Shown: positions 18,854 through 27,448, counted from the first letter of the stretch. The stretch is 64,000 nt of DNA from Paraburkholderia hospita (GCF_002902965.1 NZ_CP026106.1:620001-684000); one strand, 5' to 3'. Numbers and translations are program-made. Notes: generated by a model not told the origin, from the letters alone.

Positions 18854-19984
18854 TTACCAGCCATAGAATCTCGGCCACGCGGGCACACCGCCGTCGCGTG
18901 ACAGTGCGTGATACTCCGGGTGTTGAGCACCCGTTGCACATGCGTGGTTGGGCAGAATACGCAACCGCGTGCCGACCGGGAAACGCTGCGCGATCGACGT
19001 GTCCGGCTCTCCGACTTGCGAGACGATGCCGTGCTCCTGATTCGCGGCGCTCATCACAAAGCCTTCGACAGGCACGCCGTCTTCGGTGCATACCATCCCG
19101 TAACCGAAGTCCTGCTTCTGGCGCTGCGTGCCGCGGTCGCGGCTCATCGCCATCCAGCCCGCGTCGACGATTGTCCAGCCCTTGCTTTCCTGATGACCGA
19201 TCACCGTGGTCAGCACGCTGAGCGCGATCTCGTCAATGCCGCACACGCCCACGTTGTGCATCACGAGATCGAAGAACACATAGACGCCCGCGCGAACCTC
19301 CGTCACGCCTTCGAGATGCCGCGCGGCGAGCGCCGTTGGCGTCGAGCCGATGCTGACCGTGTCGCAAGGCAGGCCGGCTGCGCGCAGCCGTTGGGCCGCA
19401 TGCACGCAGCCGGCGCGCTCCTGTTCCGCGATTCGCTCCAGCTCTGCTGACGTGCTGTAGTCGTAGCTCGAGCCTGCATGCGCGAGCACGCCGCCCAGCT
19501 TCATTTTTCCTTCATGCAGAATGCGCCCGACGTCGAGCAACAGGTCGTCATCCGGCGCGACGCCTGAGCGATGTCCGTCGACGTCGACCTCGATCCACAC
19601 CTCGAACGTCGCCGCATGCGCGTTCCCGAACGCCACGATGGCTTGCGCCGAATGGACGCTGTCCGTGATGATCTTCAGGCGGCAGCCACGGCGGAGCAGT
19701 TGCAGCGCCTGTTCGAGTTTGCTGGGCGCCATTGCCACTGCATAGACGATATCGCCGATGCCTACGGCGAAAAACTGCTCCGCTTCTTTGAGCGTCGAAA
19801 CGGTGATCCCTTGCGCGCCGGCGGCAAGCTGCGCGCGCACGACATGCTCGCATTTGGTCGTCTTCACATGCGGCCGGAATGTCACACCGTGTGCGTCCAT
19901 CCGCGTTTGCATGCGCTGGATGTTGCGCGTCATGACATCGACGTCGACGATGGCGGCGGGCGTATTGAGCGAGGCGAGATTCAC
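18854..19984 (-). CDS. D-threo-3-hydroxyaspartate dehydratase (DSD1 family)
   Basis: PLP- and divalent-metal-dependent enzyme of 376 residues with an alanine-racemase-like N-terminal barrel and a C-terminal DSD1 domain. The PLP lysine is K41 in RPHVKTTKC. The metal-binding His and Cys are in PNHACATGAQ. Long blocks (GITVSTLKEAEQFFA, VRAGVYVFFDLVMHNVGVC, GWMAMSRDRGTQRQKQDFGY) closely match my memory of the Delftia D-threo-3-hydroxyaspartate dehydratase, which yields oxaloacetate and ammonia. D-serine dehydratase or D-threonine aldolase activity is the main alternative. Start is GTG 19982-19984, with AAGGAAAG just upstream. It is divergent from a LysR gene. Confidence 0.82.
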   Translation of the reverse strand: MNLASLNTPAAIVDVDVMTRNIQRMQTRMDAHGVTFRPHVKTTKCEHVVRAQLAAGAQGITVSTLKEAEQFFAVGIGDIVYAVAMAPSKLEQALQLLRRGCRLKIITDSVHSAQAIVAFGNAHAATFEVWIEVDVDGHRSGVAPDDDLLLDVGRILHEGKMKLGGVLAHAGSSYDYSTSAELERIAEQERAGCVHAAQRLRAAGLPCDTVSIGSTPTALAARHLEGVTEVRAGVYVFFDLVMHNVGVCGIDEIALSVLTTVIGHQESKGWTIVDAGWMAMSRDRGTQRQKQDFGYGMVCTEDGVPVEGFVMSAANQEHGIVSQVGEPDTSIAQRFPVGTRLRILPNHACATGAQHPEYHALSRDGGVPAWPRFYGW

Positions 19985-20030
19985 AGTGCTTTCCTTGTGA
20001 CGAAGAGTGCGCGGATTCACTGTAGAGTCT

Positions 20031-20057
20031 TTGGACTATAGTGTGGTTAATGGTCCA
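20031..20057. promoter_or_regulatory. Possible LysR operator between divergent genes
   Basis: TGGAC (20032-20036) and GTCCA (20053-20057) form an inverted repeat 16 bases apart in the 98-bp space between the dehydratase and the LysR gene. The TATAGT and TTAA elements lie inside. The position suits an autoregulated LysR system; the exact site is not proven. Confidence 0.4.
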
Positions 20058-20082
20058 TCAACGTCTCATTTAATCCAGTTTA

Positions 20083-21003
20083 ATGGTCGATCTCGACGAC
20101 ATGCGCATGTTCAGGGCGCTCGGCACGACGCATTCGCTTGCGGGTGCCGCGCGGCTGCTCGACGTCACGCCACCCGCGCTCACCGTGCGGCTGCAAAAGC
20201 TCGAAGAGCGCCTTGGCGTGCATCTCGCGGTGCGCGAGGCGCGCGGCATCTCACTCACTGACGAAGGCACGCGGCTGATGCTCGAAGCAATCGATCTGCT
20301 CGAACGACTCGAAACGCTGCCTGAGCGGATCGCAGCGGAACATCAGTCCGTATCGGGGAGCCTGCGCATCGTCGCGCCGCTGGGTTTCGGGCGCGTTCAC
20401 GTGGCGCCCGTTCTCAGGGACTTTCACCTGATGTATCCGAACGTGAAGGCCAGCCTGACTCTCTCCGATAGCCCGCTCGCCGACAGCGCGGGTGCAGACA
20501 TCGTGATCCATATCGGCGAAATGAAGGACTCGTCGTGGGTCGCGCACGTCCTTGCGCCGAACGAGCGCTATCTGTGCGCGAGCCCGCGACTGGCGGCCAG
20601 TCTCGAGGCGCTGGAGCATCCTCACGAACTCGCGCATCTGCCTTGTCTTTGCCTGCGCGAGAACGACGAGGATGTATCGCGCTGGCGTTTCGAAAGGGCG
20701 TCGGGCAGAAACGCGAAACAGGGCAAGGCGGTGACTGTGCGCGTGACAGGGGCGCTATCGTCGAACGATGGCGGCGTGATCGGCGATTGGGCCATGCGCG
20801 GACTTGGCATCATGGTGCGATCCGAATGGGACGCGGGCGCGCTGATCGCAAGCGGAAAGCTCAAGCGCCTGTTGCCGCAGTGGCGGTTGGCGCCTGCGCC
20901 GATCGTCGCGCTCGTGCCGACGCGAAAGGGCGTGCCTGCCCGAGTGCGGCTTTTCCTCGACGCGGCGCGGGCCGCGATGGATCCGCCTCCGTGGCGCAAA
21001 TAG
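20083..21003 (+). CDS. LysR-family transcriptional regulator
   Basis: A 306-residue regulator. The N-terminal winged helix (about residues 1-60: MRMFRALGTTHSLAGAARLL, then TPPALTVRLQKLEERLG) is followed by the two-lobed effector domain (SGSLRIVAPLGFGRVHVAPV). It lies divergent from the D-threo-3-hydroxyaspartate dehydratase and 159 bp upstream of a co-directional threonine-dehydratase-like gene. It is therefore well placed to control either or both. The natural effector is likely a hydroxy-amino acid (inference). Confidence 0.9.
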   Translation: MVDLDDMRMFRALGTTHSLAGAARLLDVTPPALTVRLQKLEERLGVHLAVREARGISLTDEGTRLMLEAIDLLERLETLPERIAAEHQSVSGSLRIVAPLGFGRVHVAPVLRDFHLMYPNVKASLTLSDSPLADSAGADIVIHIGEMKDSSWVAHVLAPNERYLCASPRLAASLEALEHPHELAHLPCLCLRENDEDVSRWRFERASGRNAKQGKAVTVRVTGALSSNDGGVIGDWAMRGLGIMVRSEWDAGALIASGKLKRLLPQWRLAPAPIVALVPTRKGVPARVRLFLDAARAAMDPPPWRK

Positions 21004-21162
21004 CGCGCTGCGTGGCTGTCTTGATGGCGAGAATTTACAAAATGTATTGACATAGACAATATGTCTAATCACAATTCGATCAATCCAGCGGGATAATTGC
21101 GCGTCGCTGCAGTTCGCGCGTTCCACGCCCGCGTCGCTCAACACTCGATATCCCGGACAATC

Positions 21163-22128
21163 ATGCTCACTTTGCCCACTTATGACGACGTCGTCGCCGC
21201 ATCGAAGCGGCTCGAAGGCGTTGCGCACCGCACGCCCGTCCTGACTTCGCGGACCGTCAACGAAATGTTCGGCGCCGAGGTGTTCTTCAAATGCGAAAAC
21301 CTCCAGCGCATGGGCGCGTTCAAGTTTCGCGGCGCGTTCAACGCACTGTCGAAGTTCGATGAGCAGCAGCGCCGTCAGGGTGTGGTCGCGTTTTCGTCGG
21401 GCAATCATGCGCAGGCCGTCGCACTGTCCGCGCGTCTGCTCGGCATGCCCGCTACGATCGTGATGCCGCAGGACGCGCCGCAAATCAAGGTCGAGGCAAC
21501 CAAAGGCTACGGCGGCAACGTCGTCCTTTACGACCGCTACAAGGAAGACCGCGAGCAGATTGGCCGCGATCTCGCGCAGAAGCACGGCCTGACGCTGATT
21601 CCGCCTTACGATCATCCCGATGTGATTGCCGGGCAGGGCACGGCGGCGAAAGAACTGTTCGACGAAGTCGGGCCGCTCGACGCGTTCTTCGTGCCGCTCG
21701 GCGGCGGTGGATTGCTGTCGGGCTCGGCGCTGTCGACACGCGCGCTGTCGCCCGATTGCGCGCTTTACGCTGTCGAGCCGGAAGCGGGCAACGATGGGCA
21801 GCAATCTTTCCGGTCAGGAAAGATTGTTCACATCGACACGCCGAAGACGATCGCCGACGGCGCGCAAACGCAGCATCTCGGCGAATACACGTTCCCGATC
21901 ATCCAGCGCGATGTCACCGATGTGCTCACGGCGAGCGACGCGGAACTCGTCGATTGCATGCGTTTCTTTGCGGCCCGGATGAAGATCGTCGTCGAGCCGA
22001 CTGGTTGTCTGAGCTTCGCCGCCGCGCGCCAGATGAAGGACAAACTCAAGGGCAAGCGGATCGGCGTGTTGATTAGCGGCGGCAATGTCGATGTGCAGAA
22101 GTTCGCGGAGCTGGTTTCGGCGAGCTGA
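21163..22128 (+). CDS. Threonine/serine dehydratase family; likely threo-3-hydroxy-L-aspartate ammonia-lyase
   Basis: PLP enzyme of 321 residues in fold type II. The lysine that binds PLP is K54 in GAFKFRGAF. The phosphate-binding glycine loop is PLGGGGLLSG. SSGNHAQAVALSARLLG is the usual substrate and cofactor loop. It lacks the C-terminal ACT regulatory domain of biosynthetic IlvA, so it is a catabolic or racemase-like member. Such short enzymes act on serine, threonine or threo-3-hydroxyaspartate. The neighbouring D-isomer enzyme makes the L-threo-hydroxyaspartate assignment (EC 4.3.1.16) attractive. The ATG at 21163 is chosen; upstream in-frame codons look non-protein. Confidence 0.78.
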   Translation: MLTLPTYDDVVAASKRLEGVAHRTPVLTSRTVNEMFGAEVFFKCENLQRMGAFKFRGAFNALSKFDEQQRRQGVVAFSSGNHAQAVALSARLLGMPATIVMPQDAPQIKVEATKGYGGNVVLYDRYKEDREQIGRDLAQKHGLTLIPPYDHPDVIAGQGTAAKELFDEVGPLDAFFVPLGGGGLLSGSALSTRALSPDCALYAVEPEAGNDGQQSFRSGKIVHIDTPKTIADGAQTQHLGEYTFPIIQRDVTDVLTASDAELVDCMRFFAARMKIVVEPTGCLSFAAARQMKDKLKGKRIGVLISGGNVDVQKFAELVSAS

Positions 22129-22154
22129 AGGAAGCCGGCGCTCTGGCGACGGGG

Positions 22155-22406
22155 CTAACAGTACACGCCAAGATGCGCTGACATCGACGGCCCGCCGGCG
22201 TGAGGCGGAAAAACGCACCAGCCGCCGTCGTGATGACGAAAGAAGAAGATCGCCCGCGCACCGCACGTCGTTGACGCCTCGACGTGCGCGTATCTCGTTC
22301 CGTCCCTGCGCCTATGTCCAAACCGCACGACCCGAATCTGCCCTTGTGGTCCGGGGGCGAGCCACTTTTCGACCTGAGAGTGCAGCGATTTGGCGGCGGT
22401 GTTCAT
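22155..22406 (-). CDS. Conserved hypothetical small protein
   Basis: An 83-residue soluble basic protein. It starts MNTAAKSLHSQVEKWLAP and continues with VVRFGHRRRDGTRYAHVEA. A hydrophobic strand, ARAIFFFRHHDGGWCVFPP, is near the C-terminus. A CAGGAG ribosome site at good spacing before ATG 22404-22406 decides the start over a longer frame. I have the impression that similar short proteins are common in Burkholderia, but I cannot name a family. It is convergent with the dehydratase gene. Confidence 0.6.
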   Translation of the reverse strand: MNTAAKSLHSQVEKWLAPGPQGQIRVVRFGHRRRDGTRYAHVEASTTCGARAIFFFRHHDGGWCVFPPHAGGPSMSAHLGVYC

Positions 22407-22720
22407 GATCAACTCCTGTTGCTCGTCCCGGTATTTCGCATCGCTGCTTGAGCACGATGCCGTGGGATGAACTGAAGGGTAGGACCGCCGTTTCATTTAT
22501 GATAGTTAATGTTTTTTATGTTTATCATAATCTTTTGCGAATATATTCTGCGGCGACGTGGGCGGCTGCGAGGCATGTCAACGTCACGGCAAGAATTTGC
22601 GCCAGCTCATAAAATCGTCGCGCGCCCGGCAATGCGGGCGGCACTTTTTGATGAACATAGCTGGCGCGGCATGCGAAATGAAGCTTTCCATGTGGCCGCA
22701 GCGGGAAGGAAGTACCCGAC
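22407..22720. other. Intergenic region with AT-rich inverted repeat
   Basis: About 314 bases between divergent small genes. It holds an AT-rich segment at 22490-22535 with an inverted repeat listed separately. It likely contains promoters for both sides. Confidence 0.45.
22497..22530. promoter_or_regulatory. AT-rich inverted repeat, possible operator
   Basis: TTATGATA (22497-22504) and TATCATAA (22523-22530) form a perfect 8-bp inverted repeat with an 18-nt spacer in otherwise high-GC DNA. It could be an operator or promoter site for the small gene upstream of hicB, or for the minus-strand small gene. Confidence 0.4.
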
Positions 22721-22945
22721 ATGGAAGAGGTTTTCACATCGAGATCGAGCGCAGTCGCGCGCATCGCGAGCGCGCGTGCGGCGCTGCTGAAGGATTCGGA
22801 CGCTGCCGCTTTGAGCGGCGGCGATAAGGCAGCACGGCTCGAGCGCCTGGAGCGCTTGCTCTTCGACGTGCGCGCGGGCCGCATCAACGGCTTCACGATG
22901 CCGACGGCGAACGGGGAAGTGCGGATTTTTGTGTCGCCGGATTAG
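22721..22945 (+). CDS. Hypothetical 74-residue protein upstream of HicB-type antitoxin
   Basis: Small soluble protein, largely helical and charged (VARIASARAALLKDSD, then KAARLERLERLLFDVRAGRI), ending in a strand (GEVRIFVSPD). AGGAAG lies eight bases before ATG 22721. It stops 17 bp before a HicB-like gene and is likely co-transcribed. It is not HicA: there is no double-stranded RNA-binding fold signature and no conserved GSHH active-site motif. Whether it acts as the partner of the HicB-like protein is unknown. Confidence 0.6.
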   Translation: MEEVFTSRSSAVARIASARAALLKDSDAAALSGGDKAARLERLERLLFDVRAGRINGFTMPTANGEVRIFVSPD

Positions 22946-22962
22946 CAACAATTATCGAACCA

Positions 22963-23313
22963 ATGAGTCGCAAACCCGCGAACGTCAGACTGCCCGTTGA
23001 TCACTACACCTACCGCGTCACATGGTCGCCGGAAGACGGCGAACACGTAGGACTGTGCGCGGAGTTTCCATCCCTTTCGTGGCTTGCCCGTTCGCCCGAC
23101 GCCGCCCTCAAGGGAATGCGCGCAGCTGTCGCGGAAGCCATCGCCGACATGATCGAACAAGGTGAAGCTGTACCTGATCCACTCGCGGAGAAGCGCTATA
23201 GCGGCGAGTTCAGAGTACGCATTCCGCCTGAGCAGCATCGCGCGCTGGCGATGCAGGCGGCCGAGCAGGGCGTGAGCCTGAACCGGCTCGTCAGCATGAA
23301 GCTCGCAGCCTGA
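22963..23313 (+). CDS. HicB-family antitoxin-like protein (orphan)
   Basis: A 116-residue protein. The N-terminal partial RNase-H-like fold (YRVTWSPEDGEHVGLCAEFP, then LSWLARSPDAALKGMRA) is characteristic of HicB. The C-terminal ribbon-helix-helix-like tail FRVRIPPEQHRALAMQAAEQ continues with GVSLNRLVSMKLA and would bind operator DNA. HicB antitoxins neutralise the HicA mRNA interferase, but no hicA gene is seen next to it. The upstream neighbour is a 74-residue protein of another type. It ends 29 bp before a strong terminator hairpin. Confidence 0.8.
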   Translation: MSRKPANVRLPVDHYTYRVTWSPEDGEHVGLCAEFPSLSWLARSPDAALKGMRAAVAEAIADMIEQGEAVPDPLAEKRYSGEFRVRIPPEQHRALAMQAAEQGVSLNRLVSMKLAA

Positions 23314-23342
23314 GTTTCACTTTTACCCATCCCCACCAACAA

Positions 23343-23369
23343 AAACGCCCCGCAAAAAGCGGGGCGTTT
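23343..23369 (-). terminator. Intrinsic terminator of the porin gene
   Basis: Stem AAACGCCCCGC / GCGGGGCGTTT (11 bp) with a 5-nt A loop. On the minus strand it is followed by a T-tract (TTTTTGTTGG). It lies between the convergent hicB-like and porin genes and may serve both, but the T-tract favours the porin. Confidence 0.85.
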
Positions 23370-23429
23370 CCAGTCCTTCTGCGAGCGTGCAAGCAAAGCG
23401 CCCGAAAGCGCTTTGCCCTGCAACACCGC

Positions 23430-24602
23430 TTAGAACTTGTGACGCATGCCGACGCGGAACGCCAGCTGGTTTTGCGAGCCCGAACCCGACGTGTTGAAGT
23501 ACGACGTCGACGAACCGATCTGAGCCTGGATCGGTGCGCCCGAAGCCGTCTTGCCCGATGCGTCCTGATAGATCACCAGGCCGTAGACATCGGTGCGCTT
23601 CGACAGCGCGTAATCGACGCTTGCGTCCACCTGGTTGAAGTGGCCCGTCGTCGCACCCGTCAGACGCGAGTACGTGTAGCCGAGACCCGTCGTCAGCGCC
23701 GGCGTGAATGCATACTTCGCGCCGCCTTCGAAGTTGTTGAACGTCGTCGATGCGCCCGTGATCGGCTCGAAGTGCGTGTTCGTCCACAGCGCGTAGAGCG
23801 TTGCCGGTCCGATGATGTAGCGGCCACCCAGGCCGAACGTGCGCAGGTCGCGCACGGTGCCCGTCGTGACGTTGGCGATCGACGTCGAGAATGCCGGCGT
23901 CGCCTGGCCCGGGAAGCGGATGTCCGTGTACGCTGCGCCCAAACCGATCGGGCCGTTCGCGTAGTTCACGCCGAAGCTGTAAGCGCGCGACGAGCCTGCG
24001 ACGGGAGCCGCTGCCGTGCCCGTTGCCGGTGCGCCGCCGAATGCGCCAGCCTGGTTCGAGAAGCCGTACATTGCACCGAACGTCAGGCCAGCGTAGTTCG
24101 CGCTGCTGAACTTGACTGCGTTGTTGATACGGCTCGACGTGAGCTGGTCGACGTCGTTGATGTGGTAAGCGTAGTTACCGGCGACCGTCAGGCCACCCGT
24201 CGAATAGTTGCTGCCCAGATAATCGGTCGTGAACGCGTATTGACGACCGAACGTCAGCGAGCCGATGCCGTCCTTCGACAGACCCACGAATGCCTGACGG
24301 CCAAACAGTGCGCCGCCTTGACCCGACGTGCCGTTGCCGCTGTTGAAGCCGCTTTCGAGCACGAACAGTGCCTTCAGGCCGCCGCCCAGGTCTTCCGTGC
24401 CGCGCAGGCCCCAACGGCTGCCTTGCGCCACGCCGTCGTCATACTTGAACAGCTTGTCGCTGCCGCCTGCTGCGTTCTTCGAGTGGTTTGCGTAGCTGAT
24501 ACCTGCATCGATGATGCCGTACAGCGTGACGCTGCTTTGTGCGTGTGCGGTCCCTGCAAATGCCGAGGCGAGTAGAGCGGTGGTAAGTACTTTCTTGTTC
24601 AA
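23430..24602 (-). CDS. Gram-negative porin (OmpC-like, Burkholderia type)
   Basis: Outer-membrane beta-barrel of 390 residues. It starts with a signal peptide (LNKKVLTTALLASAFAGTAH, AQ cleavage), and the mature N-terminus SSVTLYGIIDAGISY is the classical first strand of Burkholderia porins. Further marks are SRWGLRGTEDLGGGLKALF, the eyelet-loop region, and the terminal phenylalanine (MRHKF) needed for assembly. The start is a TTG (24600-24602) preceded by GGAGAAAG; the longer frame has no signal-peptide logic. It is monocistronic, with its own terminator. Confidence 0.93.
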   Translation of the reverse strand: MNKKVLTTALLASAFAGTAHAQSSVTLYGIIDAGISYANHSKNAAGGSDKLFKYDDGVAQGSRWGLRGTEDLGGGLKALFVLESGFNSGNGTSGQGGALFGRQAFVGLSKDGIGSLTFGRQYAFTTDYLGSNYSTGGLTVAGNYAYHINDVDQLTSSRINNAVKFSSANYAGLTFGAMYGFSNQAGAFGGAPATGTAAAPVAGSSRAYSFGVNYANGPIGLGAAYTDIRFPGQATPAFSTSIANVTTGTVRDLRTFGLGGRYIIGPATLYALWTNTHFEPITGASTTFNNFEGGAKYAFTPALTTGLGYTYSRLTGATTGHFNQVDASVDYALSKRTDVYGLVIYQDASGKTASGAPIQAQIGSSTSYFNTSGSGSQNQLAFRVGMRHKF

Positions 24603-24946
24603 AACTTTCTCCAGATTGAAAAATGGCAATCGCGAGCCAGACTCTGTGGCAGGTCGCGCGACGGGCGCAAATGTAACGAGGAGAAAGGAAAGGAATATGA
24701 CAGCAAATCTTTTTGCTAAATATGTAGTACAAATACGACAACATTTGCTTTGCGTACAAAAGGGTCGCGCGCAAATCTGTGCATATGCTTCATATTCGCG
24801 GCACCGCTAAGCGAATGACAAGCAGGTTTGTTTAGTGTCCGTCACGAAACAAACGCCGATATGCATCGGGCTGGGGCCAAAAAAATCGCCCGCATAAAGC
24901 GGGCGATTTCATTCAATGCGAGGCGGCGTGCGAGCCGCAATCGGCG
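24603..24946. other. Porin promoter region and neighbouring terminator
   Basis: About 344 bases upstream of the porin gene. It has AT-rich stretches (24700-24760) suited to a promoter. The terminator of the next minus-strand gene is at 24883-24909. No further gene was recognised. Confidence 0.5.
24883..24909 (-). terminator. Intrinsic terminator downstream of deacylase gene
   Basis: Stem AAATCGCCCGC / GCGGGCGATTT around a 5-nt loop, followed on the minus strand by a run of seven T. It lies 38 bp after the stop of the deacylase gene. Confidence 0.85.
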
Positions 24947-26062
24947 TCAGGCCGACAGCAACTGCCCTTTCCGGAAGGCCTTCGCGCCCGCAATCCGCAC
25001 GATCTCCATGCCCGCCTGCGCGAAGCGCGACAGATGGCGCGCATACATCACACCCGCCACCGTCGACTTCAACGTAATGACCTGATCGGTCAGCGGATCG
25101 ATGATATCGGCGATGGGCTCGCCGGCATCGATCCACTTGCCCACTTCCTGGCGATACACGACGACGCCGCTCACGGGAGTCACGATCGGCTCGGTGCCGG
25201 CGAGCGGCGTCGCGGCGAATTCGAGCGGCGGCATCGGCGCGGCTTCGCCGGCAATCATGCCGCGATGCGTCAGATATTCGACGATGCCTTGCGCGTCGTG
25301 CTCGGCGAATTCATACGACACGTCGCGCTGGCTGCGCAGTTCGACCGTCACCGAGATCGAGCCATTCGGAATCGGAAAACGGTCGCCGACGCGCGTGCGC
25401 AATTCCGACCAGCAGAAGCTGTGAATCTCGTCGAACGGATTGCCGACGGAATCCACCGCAAGCAGCGAAGCCTTCGAATCCAGGTAGCGCGCAAGCGGCT
25501 CGACGTCGGGCCACAGGTCCGGGTTCGTATACAGATGCAGCGCCGCTTCCCAGTCGCAATGCAGATCGAGCACGACGTCCGCGTCGTACGACAGCAGTTG
25601 CAACCCGAGGCGCTGCGATTCGACTTCGGTGCGCGGCGTTTGCGCGTCGAGTGCTTCGCGCATGGCCTGGCGGATGATCGTGCGGTTCTGGTCGGCGTCC
25701 GTCGTCAGACGGCCTTCGATCACCGGCTCGATCAGGTCGAACAGGTTATAGAAATTGCGGTTGAAATTCTGCGCGGTGTTGGTTTCGAAGCGGCCGGCGA
25801 GCAGGCCGAGCACATGCTGGTTCAGGCCGATCGGATTCGCGACAGGCACGATCACGACTTCGCCACGCAGTTTGCCAGCGGCTTCGAGCGCTTCGAGCTT
25901 GCGGCGCAGCGCCCACGACACCAGCATGCCGGGCAGTTCGTCAGCGTGCAGCGATGACTGGATGTAGACCTTCTGTCCGCCGCTCGGACCGTAGTGGAAG
26001 CTCGTCAGGCTGCGAGCGGTGCCGAGGGTCGGGGAAATCAGCGGATGATTGAGGGTTTGCAT
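24947..26062 (-). CDS. Succinylglutamate desuccinylase/aspartoacylase family zinc hydrolase
   Basis: A 371-residue enzyme of the AstE/aspartoacylase branch of the M14 fold, which removes acyl groups from N-acyl amino acids. Zinc-binding HADE is in YIQSSLHADELPGML, the second His is in VVLDLHCDWE, and the conserved Asn-Arg (NFNRNF) is present. The C-terminal domain (about 290-371) is a barrel-like hammerhead (TPVSGVVVYRQEVGKWIDAG). It is followed by its own terminator. The next gene upstream on the same strand encodes an amino-acid-binding protein, suggesting uptake then deacylation of an amino acid derivative (inference). Confidence 0.85.
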   Translation of the reverse strand: MQTLNHPLISPTLGTARSLTSFHYGPSGGQKVYIQSSLHADELPGMLVSWALRRKLEALEAAGKLRGEVVIVPVANPIGLNQHVLGLLAGRFETNTAQNFNRNFYNLFDLIEPVIEGRLTTDADQNRTIIRQAMREALDAQTPRTEVESQRLGLQLLSYDADVVLDLHCDWEAALHLYTNPDLWPDVEPLARYLDSKASLLAVDSVGNPFDEIHSFCWSELRTRVGDRFPIPNGSISVTVELRSQRDVSYEFAEHDAQGIVEYLTHRGMIAGEAAPMPPLEFAATPLAGTEPIVTPVSGVVVYRQEVGKWIDAGEPIADIIDPLTDQVITLKSTVAGVMYARHLSRFAQAGMEIVRIAGAKAFRKGQLLSA

Positions 26063-26249
26063 GATTGGTGTGGCGCCGCCAGCGACGCGCGGGCGCCCTA
26101 TAGTTGCAGAGATGTGACTTCGGGTTGACTGCTGAAAACGGTGGCGCGCACAACGGCTGCGCCGTGAATCGTTCGATCTTAGCCCATTTGCGCAGCGCGG
26201 GCGACGCTGTGCCGCCGCATGGACTCGCCCGCATCGGCGTCAAAACAAA

Positions 26250-26271
26250 ACGGGCTCCAAATGGAGCCCGT
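26250..26271 (-). terminator. Intrinsic terminator downstream of amino-acid-binding protein gene
   Basis: Stem ACGGGCTCCA / TGGAGCCCGT with a 2-nt centre, then TTTTGTTTTG on the minus strand. It lies 52 bp after the stop of the gene. Confidence 0.85.
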
Positions 26272-26323
26272 CTGCATACCGGCGCGTCGCGCGGGTGAAC
26301 CGCGCTACGCACTGCCGTGTCGA

Positions 26324-27106
26324 TCAGCCGCCGTACACGTCGAAGGTGAAGTACTTCTTCTCGATCTTCTTGTACGTGCCGTCCTTGATGATCTCGGCGA
26401 TCGCCTTGTCGACGGCCGCCTTCAGGTCGGTGTCTTCCTTGCGCATGCCGATGCCAGCGCCTTCGCCGAGGATCTTCTTGTCTTCGAGATCCTTGCCGAC
26501 GAACTGGAAGCCCGCGCCGCGCGGCGTCTTCAGGAAGCCGATTTCAGCCTGCACAGCGTCTTGCAGCGCTGCGTCCAGACGGCCCGAGATCAGGTCGGCA
26601 TAGACCTGGTCCTGGTTCTGGTACGGCACGACCTTCGCGCCCTTCGGTTCCCAGTAGGTCTTCGCGTACGTTTCCTGGATCGTGCCCTGTTCGACGCCGA
26701 CCGTCTTGCCCGACAGCGATTCCGCCGTCGGCAGGATGTTCGAGCCCTTCTTGGCGACGAGGCGCGTCGGCGTGTTGAACAGCTTCGACGAGAAGGCGAT
26801 CTGTTCGGCGCGTTGCGGCGTCATCGACATCGACGACAGCACGCCGTCGAACTTCTTCGCCTTCAGTGCCGGGATCATGCCGTCGAAGTCGTTTTCGACC
26901 CACACGCACTTCGCCTTCAGGCGCGTGCAGATTTCATTGCCAAGGTCGATATCGAAGCCGACCAGCTTGCCGTCGGAACCCTTCGATTCGAACGGCGGAT
27001 AGCTGGCGTCGACGCCGAAGCGGATGGTGGTCCAGTCTTTGGCGTGTGCGCCGATCGATACGGTGGCGAGCAGGGCAACCGTCAAAGCCGCAAGCAGTTT
27101 CTTCAC
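26324..27106 (-). CDS. ABC transporter substrate-binding protein, cationic amino acid type (HisJ/ArgT-like)
   Basis: Periplasmic binding protein of 260 residues. The signal peptide is MKKLLAALTVALLATVSIGA with cleavage near HAKD. Family 3 blocks are IRFGVDASYPPFESKG, GFDIDLGNEICTRL, and the DAVQAEIG and KAIAEIIKDGTYKKI blocks. Similarity to lysine/arginine/ornithine and histidine binding proteins suggests a basic amino acid ligand. It starts with GTG (27104-27106) with GGGAG upstream. It has its own terminator and no permease or ATPase genes beside it, so it must use components encoded elsewhere. Confidence 0.9.
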   Translation of the reverse strand: MKKLLAALTVALLATVSIGAHAKDWTTIRFGVDASYPPFESKGSDGKLVGFDIDLGNEICTRLKAKCVWVENDFDGMIPALKAKKFDGVLSSMSMTPQRAEQIAFSSKLFNTPTRLVAKKGSNILPTAESLSGKTVGVEQGTIQETYAKTYWEPKGAKVVPYQNQDQVYADLISGRLDAALQDAVQAEIGFLKTPRGAGFQFVGKDLEDKKILGEGAGIGMRKEDTDLKAAVDKAIAEIIKDGTYKKIEKKYFTFDVYGG

Positions 27107-27448
27107 TGATGTACTCCCGGGAGTGGTTCAAAGTGTCCCGCATGCGGTTGTGCCGCTGCGCGACGTTGCCCGGCCGTTGTGCCGGGCTTGTCTATATTGG
27201 CCGCTGGCTGGGCAGCCAGCAACGCGCGCCAAGCTTAACAAATCAAAATATTTGCGGTGCTAGTGAAACACCGGATGGCACAGGAGTATTGCCTCTAAGT
27301 GGCATTTTTATGATATGGGGCAGGAAGGGGGTGGTGAAAGCAAAACGAAGGCAAGCGGGGCGGAGAAACAGGCGTTTGCCGCTCATGCGGCAGTGCGACA
27401 AACGCTTTTGGTTCAAGAGCTTAGATCAGCGGCGGACACAATTCGCGG
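27107..27448. other. Intergenic region between phnM and binding-protein gene
   Basis: About 340 bases. It contains the binding-protein promoter region and no supported gene. A CCCGGCCGTTGTGCCGGG hairpin sits near 27165-27183. AT-rich DNA (27235-27270) lies farther upstream. Confidence 0.4.

Noticed and set aside
26324..27106. A complete amino acid ABC transporter operon
   Set aside because: Only the binding protein is present; both neighbours are other genes or terminators.
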